A stretch of 64,000 nucleotides of DNA from DATARH01 sp963712835. Lineage in GTDB: Bacteria > Pseudomonadota > Alphaproteobacteria > ATCC43930 > CGMCC-115725. The position numbers and the translations under genes are program-made. The first letter of the stretch is position 1; every line of letters begins with the position of its first letter. The stretch spans positions 186,001-250,000 of the forward strand of contig CAVQJJ010000008.1 in the NCBI GenBank assembly GCA_963712835.1. The letters run 5' to 3'. Below, piece after piece: positions 25,036 to 33,982 of this stretch. Under the pieces are notes generated by a model. The model made no database searches, was not told where the DNA came from, and saw only the letters and a program-made list of their open reading frames with translations.

Positions 25036-26073
25036 TTGAAGTTCAGCACCTTCCTCTTCCCCGACAGCCGCGATCCAGCGCGGGACGGTCAGGTCATCGA
25101 CGAGACCGTGCGCGAAGCGGTGCTCGCCGATCGGCTCGGCGCCGATATCATCTGGCTCGCCGAGCATCATTTTGACGGAATTTCGGTTTACGCCGACCCG
25201 ATGGTGCTGGCCGGCGCGCTCGCCGTTTCGGTAAAGCGTGCCGGCCTCGGCTTCGCGGTGATCCAGACCGCGCTGCATCACCCGATCCGCCTCGCCGAGC
25301 AGATCGCGCTGCTCGACCATCTGTTGAGGGGCCGGCTGATCATCGGGCTCGGCCGCGGCAGCTCGTTCAACATCTACGACTATCAGGGCTTTGGCATCGA
25401 TCACCATGGCGCGCAGGCGATGCTCGACGAGGCCGAGGCGATCATGCTCAAGGCGTGGAGCGGCGACCAGTTCGATCATGCCGGCCGCTTCTGGCAACTA
25501 CAGGTGCCGATGCTGCGGCCGCGGCCTTATACCAAGCCGCATCCGCCGATGATCCGCGGCTCGTCGACCGAGCCGTCGCTTGTGGAACTGGCGCGAGAGG
25601 GCAAGCCGTTCATGATGAACGTGCAGTCGCTCGAAACCACGAGCCGCCGGGTCGACCTCTACCGCCAGACAATGCGCGAGGCCGGGTTTGGCGAGGAACG
25701 CGTGGCGGTGAACCTCGAGGCCAGCTGGGTTTGGCGCAATTTCTTTGTCGCCGACAGCGACGAGGCGGCGGTGCGCATCGGCATTCCGGCCTTCGAGACG
25801 ATGACCCGCGACCGTGCCGAAATGCGCAACCGCTATGCCGCGATAGGCCAGCGCATCGTGCCGCGCGACGATCTTCCGGGCGCCCGCAAAGCCCGCGGCG
25901 AAGGGCTGATCCACGGCTCGCCGGCGCGCGTCGCGGAGGATGTCGCCGCGATCGACAAACTTGGCATCGGCGGCATTATCGGCACGTTTCGCCTCGGGCC
26001 AATGACGCACGAGAGCGCCGCCGAAAGTTTGAGGCTGTTTTTCGAGAAGGTGGCGCCGCAGTTCCGTGGCTAA
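25036..26073 (+). CDS. LLM class flavin-dependent oxidoreductase (TTG start)
   Basis: This 345-residue luciferase-like enzyme begins with TTG at 25036, 6 bases after AAGGGTG. Family marks are WLAEHHFDGISVYADP, LIIGLGRGSSFNIYDYQGFG and a C-terminal IHGSPARVAEDVAAIDKLGIGG. The N-terminal MKFSTFLFP is the first barrel strand, which supports the TTG start. The substrate and the flavin (FMN or F420) cannot be told from sequence alone. It follows the PIG-L gene closely on the same strand. Confidence 0.88.
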   Translation: MKFSTFLFPDSRDPARDGQVIDETVREAVLADRLGADIIWLAEHHFDGISVYADPMVLAGALAVSVKRAGLGFAVIQTALHHPIRLAEQIALLDHLLRGRLIIGLGRGSSFNIYDYQGFGIDHHGAQAMLDEAEAIMLKAWSGDQFDHAGRFWQLQVPMLRPRPYTKPHPPMIRGSSTEPSLVELAREGKPFMMNVQSLETTSRRVDLYRQTMREAGFGEERVAVNLEASWVWRNFFVADSDEAAVRIGIPAFETMTRDRAEMRNRYAAIGQRIVPRDDLPGARKARGEGLIHGSPARVAEDVAAIDKLGIGGIIGTFRLGPMTHESAAESLRLFFEKVAPQFRG

Positions 26074-26384
26074 TGCGTGGTGTCTTCGTCCTTGCTCGCG
26101 ATCCGCTGCTGTTCGGCCTCAAGCTCGCTCTGGACGAGCCGGTCGAACAGTGCTTTGCGGCGCTGGCACATCTGACGGATTTTTTGCTCGATGCCGCCCG
26201 GGAAGGGGTCGAGCACGTATTCGCGAGCAAGCGGCTCGTCGATCTGGCGCATCCGGTCACCGATGCGATCGAGCAAGAGATGCACCTCGCTCAGCGGGAT
26301 AGAGCCCCGTTGTCGTAATGCGCGACCTGGTTGACCAGCCAACTTACGTTTCCTTGCCGTTTTTGCAGTGGCGTCGCGCGCCAC
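26070..26384 (-). CDS. Small basic helical protein of unknown function
   Basis: This 104-residue protein starts at a GTG with AAAGGAG just ahead, a better ribosome site than most genes here. The N-terminus is strongly basic (TAKTARKRK). The rest is predicted helical with many charged residues (LLLDRIGDRMRQI; KIRQMCQRRKALFDRLV), resembling small regulatory or scaffold proteins. I recognise no family. It overlaps the LLM stop by 4 bases on the opposite strand. Confidence 0.5.
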   Translation of the reverse strand: MARDATAKTARKRKLAGQPGRALRQRGSIPLSEVHLLLDRIGDRMRQIDEPLAREYVLDPFPGGIEQKIRQMCQRRKALFDRLVQSELEAEQQRIASKDEDTTH

Positions 26385-26733
26385 GTCTCCTTTATCGATC
26401 TAAGTGGTTAACGTGCGACAAATACGGCGGGCTCCAGCCGCAAGTTCTGCAGGTATTTGTCTCATTAATCGCAAGTATTTGAGACGACCGATCATATACT
26501 CGCCGCACCAAACGCAGGAGAGCGACATACCGAGCCCAGGCCAGCGGCTTCATCCGCCCCGCGGGAATATGCACGGAAAGCACTATCGTGCGGCCACGTG
26601 TTCCTCCTCGCGCTTGTCCTAGCGGCATTTCTGGCTGCGGTGATCTGCGCTGATGCGTTTAGCAATCCGGGTCTACGATTTTGACCCTGAGAAACAGGTA
26701 CGGCCGCGAGCCGGCGCTATTCCCGCCGGCCAG
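26385..26733. other. Intergenic region, no gene recognised
   Basis: About 350 bases with lower GC than the flanks. It contains a near-repeat of CAGGTATTTGTCTC / AAGTATTTGAGAC around 26453-26485, which may be an inverted regulatory site. No convincing start codon with a ribosome site was found. Confidence 0.4.
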
Positions 26734-27456
26734 CTATTCGCGCCGGAACGTCACGACCAGCACGTCGCGGTGGCCGCGCCGCGCCGGGTCGAGCGGCGTC
26801 ACCGGGGTCACGCCGTGATAGACCCGGTTGTCGTCGGTCATCGCCGCGTCGAGCGGGTCGGTTAGGGTAAAGCTGCCGAGTGGGCGGCGGCGCTGGTCGG
26901 CGATCGTCGTCTCGCCGCTCTGGATGTTGACCCGGTCGATCAGTAGCACCAGCACCCAATCGACGCCGTCGCGGTGCATGCCTTCCGGGGTCGGCTGGCC
27001 GGCCTCGCCGGCGTTCGCCTCGATGCGGAACTGGTGGATTTCGACGTGCCAGCTCTGCGGCCGGGTCGCCGCCGGGGTCAGCCCGTGAAACAGCCGGTAG
27101 CAGGTGTCGAGGATCGCGCGCAGCGCCTGGTGCTCGGCGATATCATCCTTCACCGGCTCGAACCAGCGCTCGATGTCGCCATTGAGCGGGTTGTAGTCGC
27201 GGCTCTGGTAATGCGGCTGATGCGGCTTGCGCGCAAGCCCCTCGGCCGTCGCGCGGAACACCGCGAAGCGCCGCCGGCGATAGCGCCCGCCATCCGCCAT
27301 ATAGGTATCGACGCCGAGATCGTCCCAGCTTTGGGCGAAAGCCTGCCACGCCGTAAGGCCGGTGCTTTCGAGCACGGCGCGCATGTCACCGGCCTCGACA
27401 AAGGCGAACCCGGTGCGGGTGATCGCGGCGGCGATATCGGCGAAAGACTGGGTCAT
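26734..27456 (-). CDS. 2OG-Fe(II) dioxygenase family protein
   Basis: This 240-residue protein resembles the bacterial 2OG-Fe dioxygenase family that includes free amino-acid hydroxylases. The iron site is H-x-D in GMHRDGVDW, the distal His is in YHGVTPV, and Arg for 2-oxoglutarate is in the closing RDVLVVTFRR. The N-terminus MTQSFADIAAAITRTGFAFV is the usual first helix and strand. The start at 27456 has AGGA 5 bases upstream; the open frame extends to 27498 without need. It stands alone. Substrate unknown. Confidence 0.82.
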   Translation of the reverse strand: MTQSFADIAAAITRTGFAFVEAGDMRAVLESTGLTAWQAFAQSWDDLGVDTYMADGGRYRRRRFAVFRATAEGLARKPHQPHYQSRDYNPLNGDIERWFEPVKDDIAEHQALRAILDTCYRLFHGLTPAATRPQSWHVEIHQFRIEANAGEAGQPTPEGMHRDGVDWVLVLLIDRVNIQSGETTIADQRRRPLGSFTLTDPLDAAMTDDNRVYHGVTPVTPLDPARRGHRDVLVVTFRRE

Positions 27457-27715
27457 CGAATTCCTGCCGCCTCCCCAGCGGTCACAAAGCCGAAACATAG
27501 TCTCCCCGTGCCGCGAACGACAGAACCGGTTCGCGCGACGCCTTCAGTCCATTCAGCGTCGGCGAAGCCGGGCTGGGTTCCCGGCGCAGAAGAGCGCAGC
27601 ACGCCATTTCGACGGTGAGCAACGCCGCGGCCGTCGTTAGCTTTTCATAAGGGATGACGGCGCACGCACCGGAGAACGGTACGAGACCGCGTATCCAATC
27701 TGAATGGAGTGCGAA

Positions 27716-28327
27716 ATGGTGCAGTTGAAGAAAAGTTTGCCCGCGGGCGTCAGCATCCTCCTCTTATCTGCGGTGCCTGCGCTGGCGCAGCCGGCGGTGG
27801 GAAGCATGGGCTACAGCGTTGCGCCCTCGGCCCCGGCGACATCGCAACCGGCATCGCCGGCTGCCCCCGTCTATCCTGGGTATTCGACCCCAGGTTATGC
27901 AGGTTCCATGCAAGGCTATGCCGCTTCTCCGCAAGGTTATGCGGCATCCTCGTCGGGCTATCCGGCGCCACCGTCTTACGTGGACTGCAACAATCCATAT
28001 TACACCCAGTATTGCCAGGCTTATAACGCCTGGTACAACCAGAATTACGTTCAGTATTACCAAAAGGACTATCCATCTTACGCCTATGACTATGGTTTTT
28101 CCAATGATGATTGGGGCTATCCCGATGATGTCCGCTTCGGCCTGGGTTTCTATGACGGACGCTCCGGACATGGCTTCGAGCATGGCGGCGGGCATGGTTT
28201 TGGGCATGACTTCGGGCATGGCGGCGGCTTTCACACCGCCCGTTTCCACGGCGGTGGTTTCCACGGCGGCGGAGGCTTCCACGGCGGCGGAGGCTCCCAC
28301 GGGGGTGGGAGCAGCACGCATCGGTAG
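27716..28327 (+). CDS. Secreted Tyr/Gly/His-rich low-complexity protein
   Basis: This 203-residue protein has a classical signal peptide ending A-L-A-Q near residue 26. After it come Pro/Ala/Ser stretches, tyrosine-rich GYAASPQGYAAS-type repeats, an NPYYTQYCQAYNAWYNQNY segment, and a C-terminal tail of repeated G-G-G-F-H-G-G units. The His/Gly tail could bind metal ions (zinc, nickel, copper), and the Tyr-rich part could mediate assembly in the envelope. GGAG 7 bases before the ATG at 27716 supports that start over 27704. No named family recognised. Confidence 0.75.
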   Translation: MVQLKKSLPAGVSILLLSAVPALAQPAVGSMGYSVAPSAPATSQPASPAAPVYPGYSTPGYAGSMQGYAASPQGYAASSSGYPAPPSYVDCNNPYYTQYCQAYNAWYNQNYVQYYQKDYPSYAYDYGFSNDDWGYPDDVRFGLGFYDGRSGHGFEHGGGHGFGHDFGHGGGFHTARFHGGGFHGGGGFHGGGGSHGGGSSTHR

Positions 28328-28427
28328 ACCGCAGAACGATCATTTGCGGCCCGGCCCCGAGGGTGCTTGAGCACCGGCGGCGGGAGGCGCACGATGGTGC
28401 GCTCCTCCCGATGCGGGATTTTTTCCA

Positions 28428-28631
28428 ATGCCGGACCATCTCCCAAGCGATCCCGATGACGAATTCGCCGCCGCCGTGCGCCGCGCCGGCGTCACCATTC
28501 CGCAAGAACGCTGGGAAGCGATGCGCGAGGCTTATTTCGGCATGCAGTCGCTGCTGAAGGTGCTCGACGACCCGCTCGCCTATGAGGACGAGCCGATGTC
28601 GATGCCGCGTTTCGATGGAGCCAAGCCGTGA
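28428..28631 (+). CDS. AtzG-like small partner of amidase (DUF4089)
   Basis: This 67-residue protein matches the AtzG/DUF4089 pattern: a short acidic N-terminus, helices around RWEAMREAYFGMQSLL and a closing YEDEPMSMPRF. In the cyanuric acid pathway AtzG forms a heterotetramer with the amidase AtzE and stabilises it. Its stop overlaps the amidase start by 4 bases, so the pair is co-translated, as in known AtzG-AtzE operons. Confidence 0.8.
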   Translation: MPDHLPSDPDDEFAAAVRRAGVTIPQERWEAMREAYFGMQSLLKVLDDPLAYEDEPMSMPRFDGAKP

Positions 28632-30031
28632 GCGCGGCCCCGCTTCCGACGCTCGCCGAGGCCGGCCGCAGGATCGCCGCGGGCGAGCTGTCGCCGGTGG
28701 CGCTGACCGAGGCGGCGCTGGCCCGCGCCGAGGCGCTCAACCCAAGGCTCGACGCGTTTATCGAGATCACCGCCGCGCGCGCCCGCGCCGCCGCGACGCG
28801 GGCCGAGAAGGAGATCGCCGGCGGGCGACGGCGCGGCCCGCTGCACGGCATCCCCTATGGGCTCAAGGACATTTACGACGCGGCCGGTTTGCGCACGACG
28901 GCGCATTCGCGGCTGCTGCTCGACAACATCGCGGTGACGGATGCCGAGACCACGGCGCGGCTCGAAGCGGCCGGCATGATCCTCATCGGCAAGCTGGCGA
29001 CGCACGAGTTCGCGACCGGCGGCCCGGCCTTCGACCTGCCGTTTCCCCCGGCGCGCAACCCGTGGAACACCGCGCATTTCACCGGCGGGTCGAGCTCCGG
29101 CTCGGGCGCCGCGGTGGCGGCCGGCATCCTGCCGCTGGCGATGGGCTCCGACACCGGCGGCTCGATCCGCCTGCCGGCGGCGTATTGCGGCACGGTCGGG
29201 CTGAAGCCGACCTATGGCCGCGTCAGCCGGCGCGGCGTGGCGCCCTTGAGCTACACACTCGACACAACCGGGCCGCTGACCTGGACGGTCGAGGATGCGG
29301 CGCTGGCGCTGCAAGCGCTCGCCGGGCACGATCCGCGCGACCCCGGCTCGGCCGACGTGCCGGTGCCGGACTACCGCGCGCATCTTCGCGACGGGGTGAA
29401 GGGGCTGCGCATCGGCTATTGCAGCACCTTCAACCGCGACGGCGAGGTCGATGCCGAGCAGACCGCGGCGCTCGACCAGACCGCGCAAGCGCTCGCCAAA
29501 CTCGGCGCCGAGGTGATCGAGGTGGCGCTGCCGCCCAATGCGCAGTTCCAGGCCTGCGCGCGCACCATCTCGCCCAGCGAGTCGTTCGCGATCCATGCCA
29601 GGGATTTGCGCACGCGGCCGGAGATGTATGCCCGCGTCACCCGCGAGCGGCTGATGCTCGGCGGCCTTTTGACCGCGACGCAATACGTCCAGGCGCAGCG
29701 CCTCAGGCGCATCCTGACGCGCAAGGTCGACGCGCTGTTCGAGACGGTGGACGTGCTGCTGACCGCGATCATCCCCGCCGCGGCCCCGGTCCTCGAAGAG
29801 ACCGATGACGGGCCGTGGCGGCGGCAACAGCCCTTGGCGTCGGTGTTCAACGTGACCGGCCACCCCTGCATGGCGCAGCCCTGCGGCTTCTCGGCGAACG
29901 GCCTGCCGCTCTCCGCCCAATTCGCCGGCCGGCATTTCGACGAGGCGACGGTGCTGCGCGTCGGCCACGCCTACGAGCAGGCGGCCGGTTGGGTCGCCAA
30001 GCGACCAGCTCTCGCGACCCTCGGCGCGTAG
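28628..30031 (+). CDS. Amidase signature family enzyme (AtzE-like)
   Basis: This 467-residue amidase begins at GTG 28628. The Ser-cisSer-Lys triad is visible: Lys in GLKDIY near residue 80, cis-Ser and nucleophile region in GGSSSGSGAAVAAG and DTGGSIRLPA near 155-180. The family hydrolyses amides; with the AtzG-like partner, a 1-carboxybiuret-type or other urea-derived amide is plausible but unproved. A ring-opening cyanuric acid hydrolase (AtzD) and allophanate hydrolase are not in the window. The amidase and the LVIVD gene are 11 bases apart. Confidence 0.9.
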   Translation: MSAAPLPTLAEAGRRIAAGELSPVALTEAALARAEALNPRLDAFIEITAARARAAATRAEKEIAGGRRRGPLHGIPYGLKDIYDAAGLRTTAHSRLLLDNIAVTDAETTARLEAAGMILIGKLATHEFATGGPAFDLPFPPARNPWNTAHFTGGSSSGSGAAVAAGILPLAMGSDTGGSIRLPAAYCGTVGLKPTYGRVSRRGVAPLSYTLDTTGPLTWTVEDAALALQALAGHDPRDPGSADVPVPDYRAHLRDGVKGLRIGYCSTFNRDGEVDAEQTAALDQTAQALAKLGAEVIEVALPPNAQFQACARTISPSESFAIHARDLRTRPEMYARVTRERLMLGGLLTATQYVQAQRLRRILTRKVDALFETVDVLLTAIIPAAAPVLEETDDGPWRRQQPLASVFNVTGHPCMAQPCGFSANGLPLSAQFAGRHFDEATVLRVGHAYEQAAGWVAKRPALATLGA

Positions 30032-30042
30032 GAGAAACGTGA

Positions 30043-31356
30043 ATGACAAACCGTAGCGGTGACGCCATCGCCCATAACGTCCGGCGCATCGCGCATCTCG
30101 ATCTGATGGGTGCTGGGCAGGTGACCGTTGCCGGCGATTACGCCTATGTCGGCCACATCACCAACAAGGAGGGGCTCGGCACGACGATCCTCGACGTGTC
30201 CGACCCGGCCAACCCGCGCGTCGTCTCGACCATCATGCTCGATGATCCGGGCTCGCACAGCCACAAGGCGCGGGTCGCCGGCGATTTGATGATCGTCAAT
30301 TCCGAACGCAATAACTCGGGCATTGGCCGCAAGGCCGAGGCGCTGCCCGGCACGCGCGCGCATCTGCGCGAACTCCTCGGCCGCGAGCCGAACCACGCCG
30401 AGCTCGCCGAGAAGCTCGGGATCGAGCCGGGCGACATCCCGCTCCTCGAAGAGGCCGAGAAGCACCCTTACGCCAATGGCGGGTTCAAGCTCTACGACAT
30501 CTCCGACAAGGCGCGGCCCGAATTGTTGTCGTTCCAGCACACCAGCGGCATCGGCGTGCACCGTTTCGACATGGACGAGCATTACGCGTACATTTCAACC
30601 GAAATGGCAGGATTTATCGGCAACATCCTGGTTATCTATGACATTCGCGATCCGCATCACGTCGAAGAAGTTTCGCGCTGGTGGATGCCGGGCCAGCACA
30701 TCGCCGGCGGCGAGAAACCGCATTGGCCGGGCCGCCAGCACCGGCTGCACCACGCGTTGCGTTTCGGCAGCGAAATGTGGGCCGGCTGTTGGCATGGCGG
30801 CCTCAATGTCATCGACGTCAGCGACATCACCCGGCCGCGCACGCTCGCCGGCTACAACTACCACCCGCCTTTTCCCGAGCCGACGCATACGGTGATGCCG
30901 CTGCCGTTTCGCCCGGGCGGGCGGCGCATCTGCGTGGCGATCGACGAGGAGGACCAGTTTTATGGCGCCGCCGAGGCCGATGCGCGGCGCGGCCGACCGC
31001 ACGCCGCGCTGTGGACGTTCGACGTCAGCGATTGGGAGCGGGTGCAACCGCTGGCGATGTTCGAGGTCAGCGAGCTCGATTCGCCCTATGCTCGTACGCC
31101 CGGCGGGCGCTTCGGCGCGCACCAATTCGCCGAGCGAATGCAGGATAGCCTCGTGTATTGCGCCTGGTTCAGCGGCGGTTTGCGGGTGGTCGACGTCGCC
31201 GACCCGAGCGCCCCACGCGAAGCGGCCTCGTTCATTCCCGAGCCGCGCGGCGGGCGCCCGAGTCCGCAATCGAACGATGTCGAGATCGACGAGCGCGGCC
31301 TCATCTACCTCGCCGACCGCAATATCGGCCTCGATATCCTTGAACTGCTCCGATAG
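30043..31356 (+). CDS. LVIVD-repeat beta-propeller protein
   Basis: This 437-residue protein contains several copies of the LVIVD-type repeat in which a strand V-x-DVSDP marks each blade: LDVSDPANPR, YDISDKARPE, YDIRDPHHVE, IDVSDITRPR, FDVSDWERVQ and VDVADPSAPR. They predict a propeller of about six to seven blades. There is no signal peptide, unlike many relatives, so it may act in the cytoplasm. A His-rich central part (HWPGRQHRLHHA) might bind metal. It lies in the amidase operon, but its biochemical role is unknown. Confidence 0.8.
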   Translation: MTNRSGDAIAHNVRRIAHLDLMGAGQVTVAGDYAYVGHITNKEGLGTTILDVSDPANPRVVSTIMLDDPGSHSHKARVAGDLMIVNSERNNSGIGRKAEALPGTRAHLRELLGREPNHAELAEKLGIEPGDIPLLEEAEKHPYANGGFKLYDISDKARPELLSFQHTSGIGVHRFDMDEHYAYISTEMAGFIGNILVIYDIRDPHHVEEVSRWWMPGQHIAGGEKPHWPGRQHRLHHALRFGSEMWAGCWHGGLNVIDVSDITRPRTLAGYNYHPPFPEPTHTVMPLPFRPGGRRICVAIDEEDQFYGAAEADARRGRPHAALWTFDVSDWERVQPLAMFEVSELDSPYARTPGGRFGAHQFAERMQDSLVYCAWFSGGLRVVDVADPSAPREAASFIPEPRGGRPSPQSNDVEIDERGLIYLADRNIGLDILELLR

Positions 31357-31370
31357 ACAAAGACGCCGCT

Positions 31371-31394
31371 CCCTGGCCTTCGCTTACGCCAGGG
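31371..31394 (+). repeat. Small hairpin after the LVIVD gene
   Basis: CCCTGGC at 31371 pairs with GCCAGGG ending at 31394, followed by GATGACGG. It has the same end sequence as the palindromic family and may serve as a weak terminator. Confidence 0.45.
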
Positions 31395-31517
31395 ATGACG
31401 GCTTTGTTGATGCTGCGAAATACCCGTCATGGTGAGGAGGCCGCGCGGCGGCCGTCTCGAACCACGCAGGCGGCCCATGCAGCACTAATTCGCCGAGCCT
31501 GAGCGGAGGGCATCAGT

Positions 31518-32243
31518 ATGGTCGCATTTTCGGGAGCCCATGTCGTCGTCACCGGTGGGACCGGCGCGCTCGGCAGCGCGGTGATCGCGGCGCTGCGCCA
31601 CGCTGGCGCCAGCTGCCATGTGACCAACCTCGTGGCCGCCGAGCTCCACCATTTCTCCCATAAAGGCGACCCCGACGTGCACGTGGCCACCGGGGTCGAC
31701 CTCGCCGACGAGGCCGCGGTCGAGCGCTTTTACGCAAGCCTGCCGCCGCTGTGGGCGTCGATCCACATTGCCGGCGGGTTTGCGATGGCGCCCGTCGCGG
31801 AAATCTCGGCAGCCGATTTCGAGGCGCAGTTCCGGATGAACACGCTGTCGTGTTTCCTCTGCTCGCGCGCCGCGATCGGCGCGATCCGCGCGCGCACCAT
31901 GCCGAGCCCGACTGGCGCCAAAGGCGGCCGCATCGTCAATGTCGCGGCGCGGCCGGGGATCGAGCCGAGGCTCGGCGCGGGCATGGTCGCCTACGCGGCC
32001 TCGAAAGGCGCGGTTGCGACAATGACCCAGGCGATGGCGGAGGAGCTGGCCGGCGAGGAAATCTGGATCAACGCCGTCGCGCCGTCGATCCTCGACACGC
32101 CGGCCAACCGTTCGGCGATGCCCGACGCGCCGCACCACCTCTGGGTCCACCCCGCCGCTATCGCCGAGCTCATTGTGTTTCTCGCCTCGCCGGATAACCG
32201 CGTGACCCGCGGCGCGGTGGTGCCGGTCTACAGCGGCGTGTGA
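31518..32243 (+). CDS. SDR family oxidoreductase
   Basis: This 241-residue short-chain dehydrogenase has TGGTGALGSA at its N-terminal cofactor site and YAASK for the Tyr-Lys pair. The usual N-A-G strand reads HIAGG, and the catalytic Ser site is in IVNVAARPG, where Ala replaces Ser; the protein may therefore be weakly active or use an altered mechanism. NAVAPSILDTP near the end is typical. The substrate is unknown. The gene continues the amidase-LVIVD direction after a short gap with a hairpin. Confidence 0.85.
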   Translation: MVAFSGAHVVVTGGTGALGSAVIAALRHAGASCHVTNLVAAELHHFSHKGDPDVHVATGVDLADEAAVERFYASLPPLWASIHIAGGFAMAPVAEISAADFEAQFRMNTLSCFLCSRAAIGAIRARTMPSPTGAKGGRIVNVAARPGIEPRLGAGMVAYAASKGAVATMTQAMAEELAGEEIWINAVAPSILDTPANRSAMPDAPHHLWVHPAAIAELIVFLASPDNRVTRGAVVPVYSGV

Positions 32244-32309
32244 ACTGGTCCGGTAGACCGCCGCGAATTGGAGCTTCCGGCCGGTCCATGCGCCGCCTAG
32301 GCTCGGCGC

Positions 32310-33242
32310 ATGTCCGCCACCGATCGTTCCGATCTCCAGGCTCCCGCGGAATCACGCGCGCCGGCATTCCTGGCGTTGACCGCAGCGGCGGCGGCGTGGG
32401 GCATTGGCTGGCCCGTGAACCGCGCGATCCTCGATCACCTGCCGCCGCTGACCGCGGTGACGGTGCGCTCGGCGATCGCTGCGGCAGCGCTGTTCGCGAT
32501 CGCCCTATCGCAGCGCCGGCTCGCCCTGCCGAGCCGCCAGGATCTGCCCGTCGTCTTCAGCATCGCGCTCCTGCACATGGTCGGGTTTTCTGTGCTGGTC
32601 GCGATCGGCCTGTTGTTCGTGCCGGTCGGGCGCTCGGTCGTACTGGGATATACGACGCCGCTTTGGGTGACGCCGGGGGCAGCGCTGTTTCTCGGCGAAC
32701 GGCTCACTCCGTGGCGTGCGCTGGGCGTCCTGCTGGGCCTCGGCGGACTGGCGGTGCTGTTCAACCCTCTCGCCTTCGATTGGCACAATCACGCGGCGCT
32801 GTTCGGCAATGCGGTGCTGCTCGTCGCGGCGCTGCTCTGGGCGGCGAGCATCCTGCATATCCGCGCGCATCGCTGGCAGGCCGCGCCGTTCGACCTGATC
32901 CCGTGGGAAATGGCGCTGGCGACCTTGGTGCTCGGCGTGCTCGCCTCGACGATCGACGGCTGGCCCGCGACCGACTGGACGCCGAACCTCGTCCTGCTGC
33001 TGCTTTACAGCGCCCTGCCGGGAAGCGCGTTGGCGTTCTGGGGCGCGGCGGTCGCGGCGCAGAACCTGCCGGCGGTGACGACCTCGCTCGGCCTTCTCGC
33101 GGCGCCGGTGATCGGCATCGTCGCGTCGGCCGCGATCTTCGGCGAGACTCCGACCGTGTCGCTCGGCATCGCCGTCGCGATGATCATCGGCGGCATCGCG
33201 CTCGGCACGATCGCGTCAGGGGAATTGAACCAGCGGGATTGA
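32310..33242 (+). CDS. DMT superfamily (EamA-type) transporter
   Basis: This 310-residue membrane protein has ten hydrophobic helices in two similar halves of five, each an EamA domain. The opening WGIGWPVNRAIL and the middle GYTTPLWVTPGAALFLGERLT are typical. Such proteins usually export amino acids, metabolites or drugs. No ribosome site stronger than GGCGCATG was seen at the start. Substrate unknown. Confidence 0.87.
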   Translation: MSATDRSDLQAPAESRAPAFLALTAAAAAWGIGWPVNRAILDHLPPLTAVTVRSAIAAAALFAIALSQRRLALPSRQDLPVVFSIALLHMVGFSVLVAIGLLFVPVGRSVVLGYTTPLWVTPGAALFLGERLTPWRALGVLLGLGGLAVLFNPLAFDWHNHAALFGNAVLLVAALLWAASILHIRAHRWQAAPFDLIPWEMALATLVLGVLASTIDGWPATDWTPNLVLLLLYSALPGSALAFWGAAVAAQNLPAVTTSLGLLAAPVIGIVASAAIFGETPTVSLGIAVAMIIGGIALGTIASGELNQRD

Positions 33243-33295
33243 AATAGCCCGCCCGCTCTGATCGACTACCGGGAACAGCCGAAGGGAGATGGGCC

Positions 33296-33928
33296 ATGGC
33301 GCTGGGCATCCTGATCGCGTCGATGAACATGGCGAACGCCGCCGAGGACGAGTTCCACGACTGGTACGATACCGAGCACCTGCCGGAGCGCGTTTCCTGC
33401 CCCGGTTTCCTGCGCTGTCATCGCTGGATCGGCACCACCGACCGCAAGGTCTCGGTGGCGACCTACGATCTCCAAAATGTCGACGTGCTGAAAGGCCCTG
33501 ACTATTCGAAGATCGGCGGCGCCAATCTGTCGGCCTGGTCGAAGCGGCTCGGCAGCCGCTATGAGCGGCTGATGCGCTTCGAGGGCGAGCAGGTCCTTCC
33601 TGGCGACAAGATCGCGCCCGACAACGCCGAGGGTTTCCTGCTCAACGCGATGAACTGCGTGCCCGAGCACGAGGCCGAATTCAACGAGTGGTACAACACC
33701 GAGCACATCCCGATGCTCGCGGCGGTGCCTGGCGTCATCATGGCGCGCCGCTTCCGCGCCACCAACGCCAACCGCAAATACGTCGCGCTTTATCACCTCG
33801 AATCGCCCGAAGTGCAGGCGACGCAAGCTTGGAAAAACGCCGCCAACACGCCGTGGACCGAGAAAATGCGGCCGCATTTTCGCGATCATTTGCGGCTCGT
33901 CTGCCGGAAATACGTGCGCGGGAAATAG
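33296..33928 (+). CDS. Tandem EthD/dimeric alpha-beta barrel-like protein
   Basis: This 210-residue protein is built from two similar halves, visible as EFHDWYDTEHLPERVSCPGF near residue 20 and EFNEWYNTEHIPMLAAVPGV near residue 125. The W-Y-x-T-E-H motif is the mark of small ferredoxin-like barrels (EthD/DUF4286-like) that normally dimerise; a duplication makes one chain equal to a dimer. Relatives bind or degrade small aromatics or act as stress proteins. The ATG at 33296 has GGGAGATGGGCC upstream. Confidence 0.75.
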   Translation: MALGILIASMNMANAAEDEFHDWYDTEHLPERVSCPGFLRCHRWIGTTDRKVSVATYDLQNVDVLKGPDYSKIGGANLSAWSKRLGSRYERLMRFEGEQVLPGDKIAPDNAEGFLLNAMNCVPEHEAEFNEWYNTEHIPMLAAVPGVIMARRFRATNANRKYVALYHLESPEVQATQAWKNAANTPWTEKMRPHFRDHLRLVCRKYVRGK

Positions 33929-33982
33929 GCGCTGCTTTACGAATTCCTTGTCCCGCCGGCGGGGCTTGTCTTCGCCGGCGCG

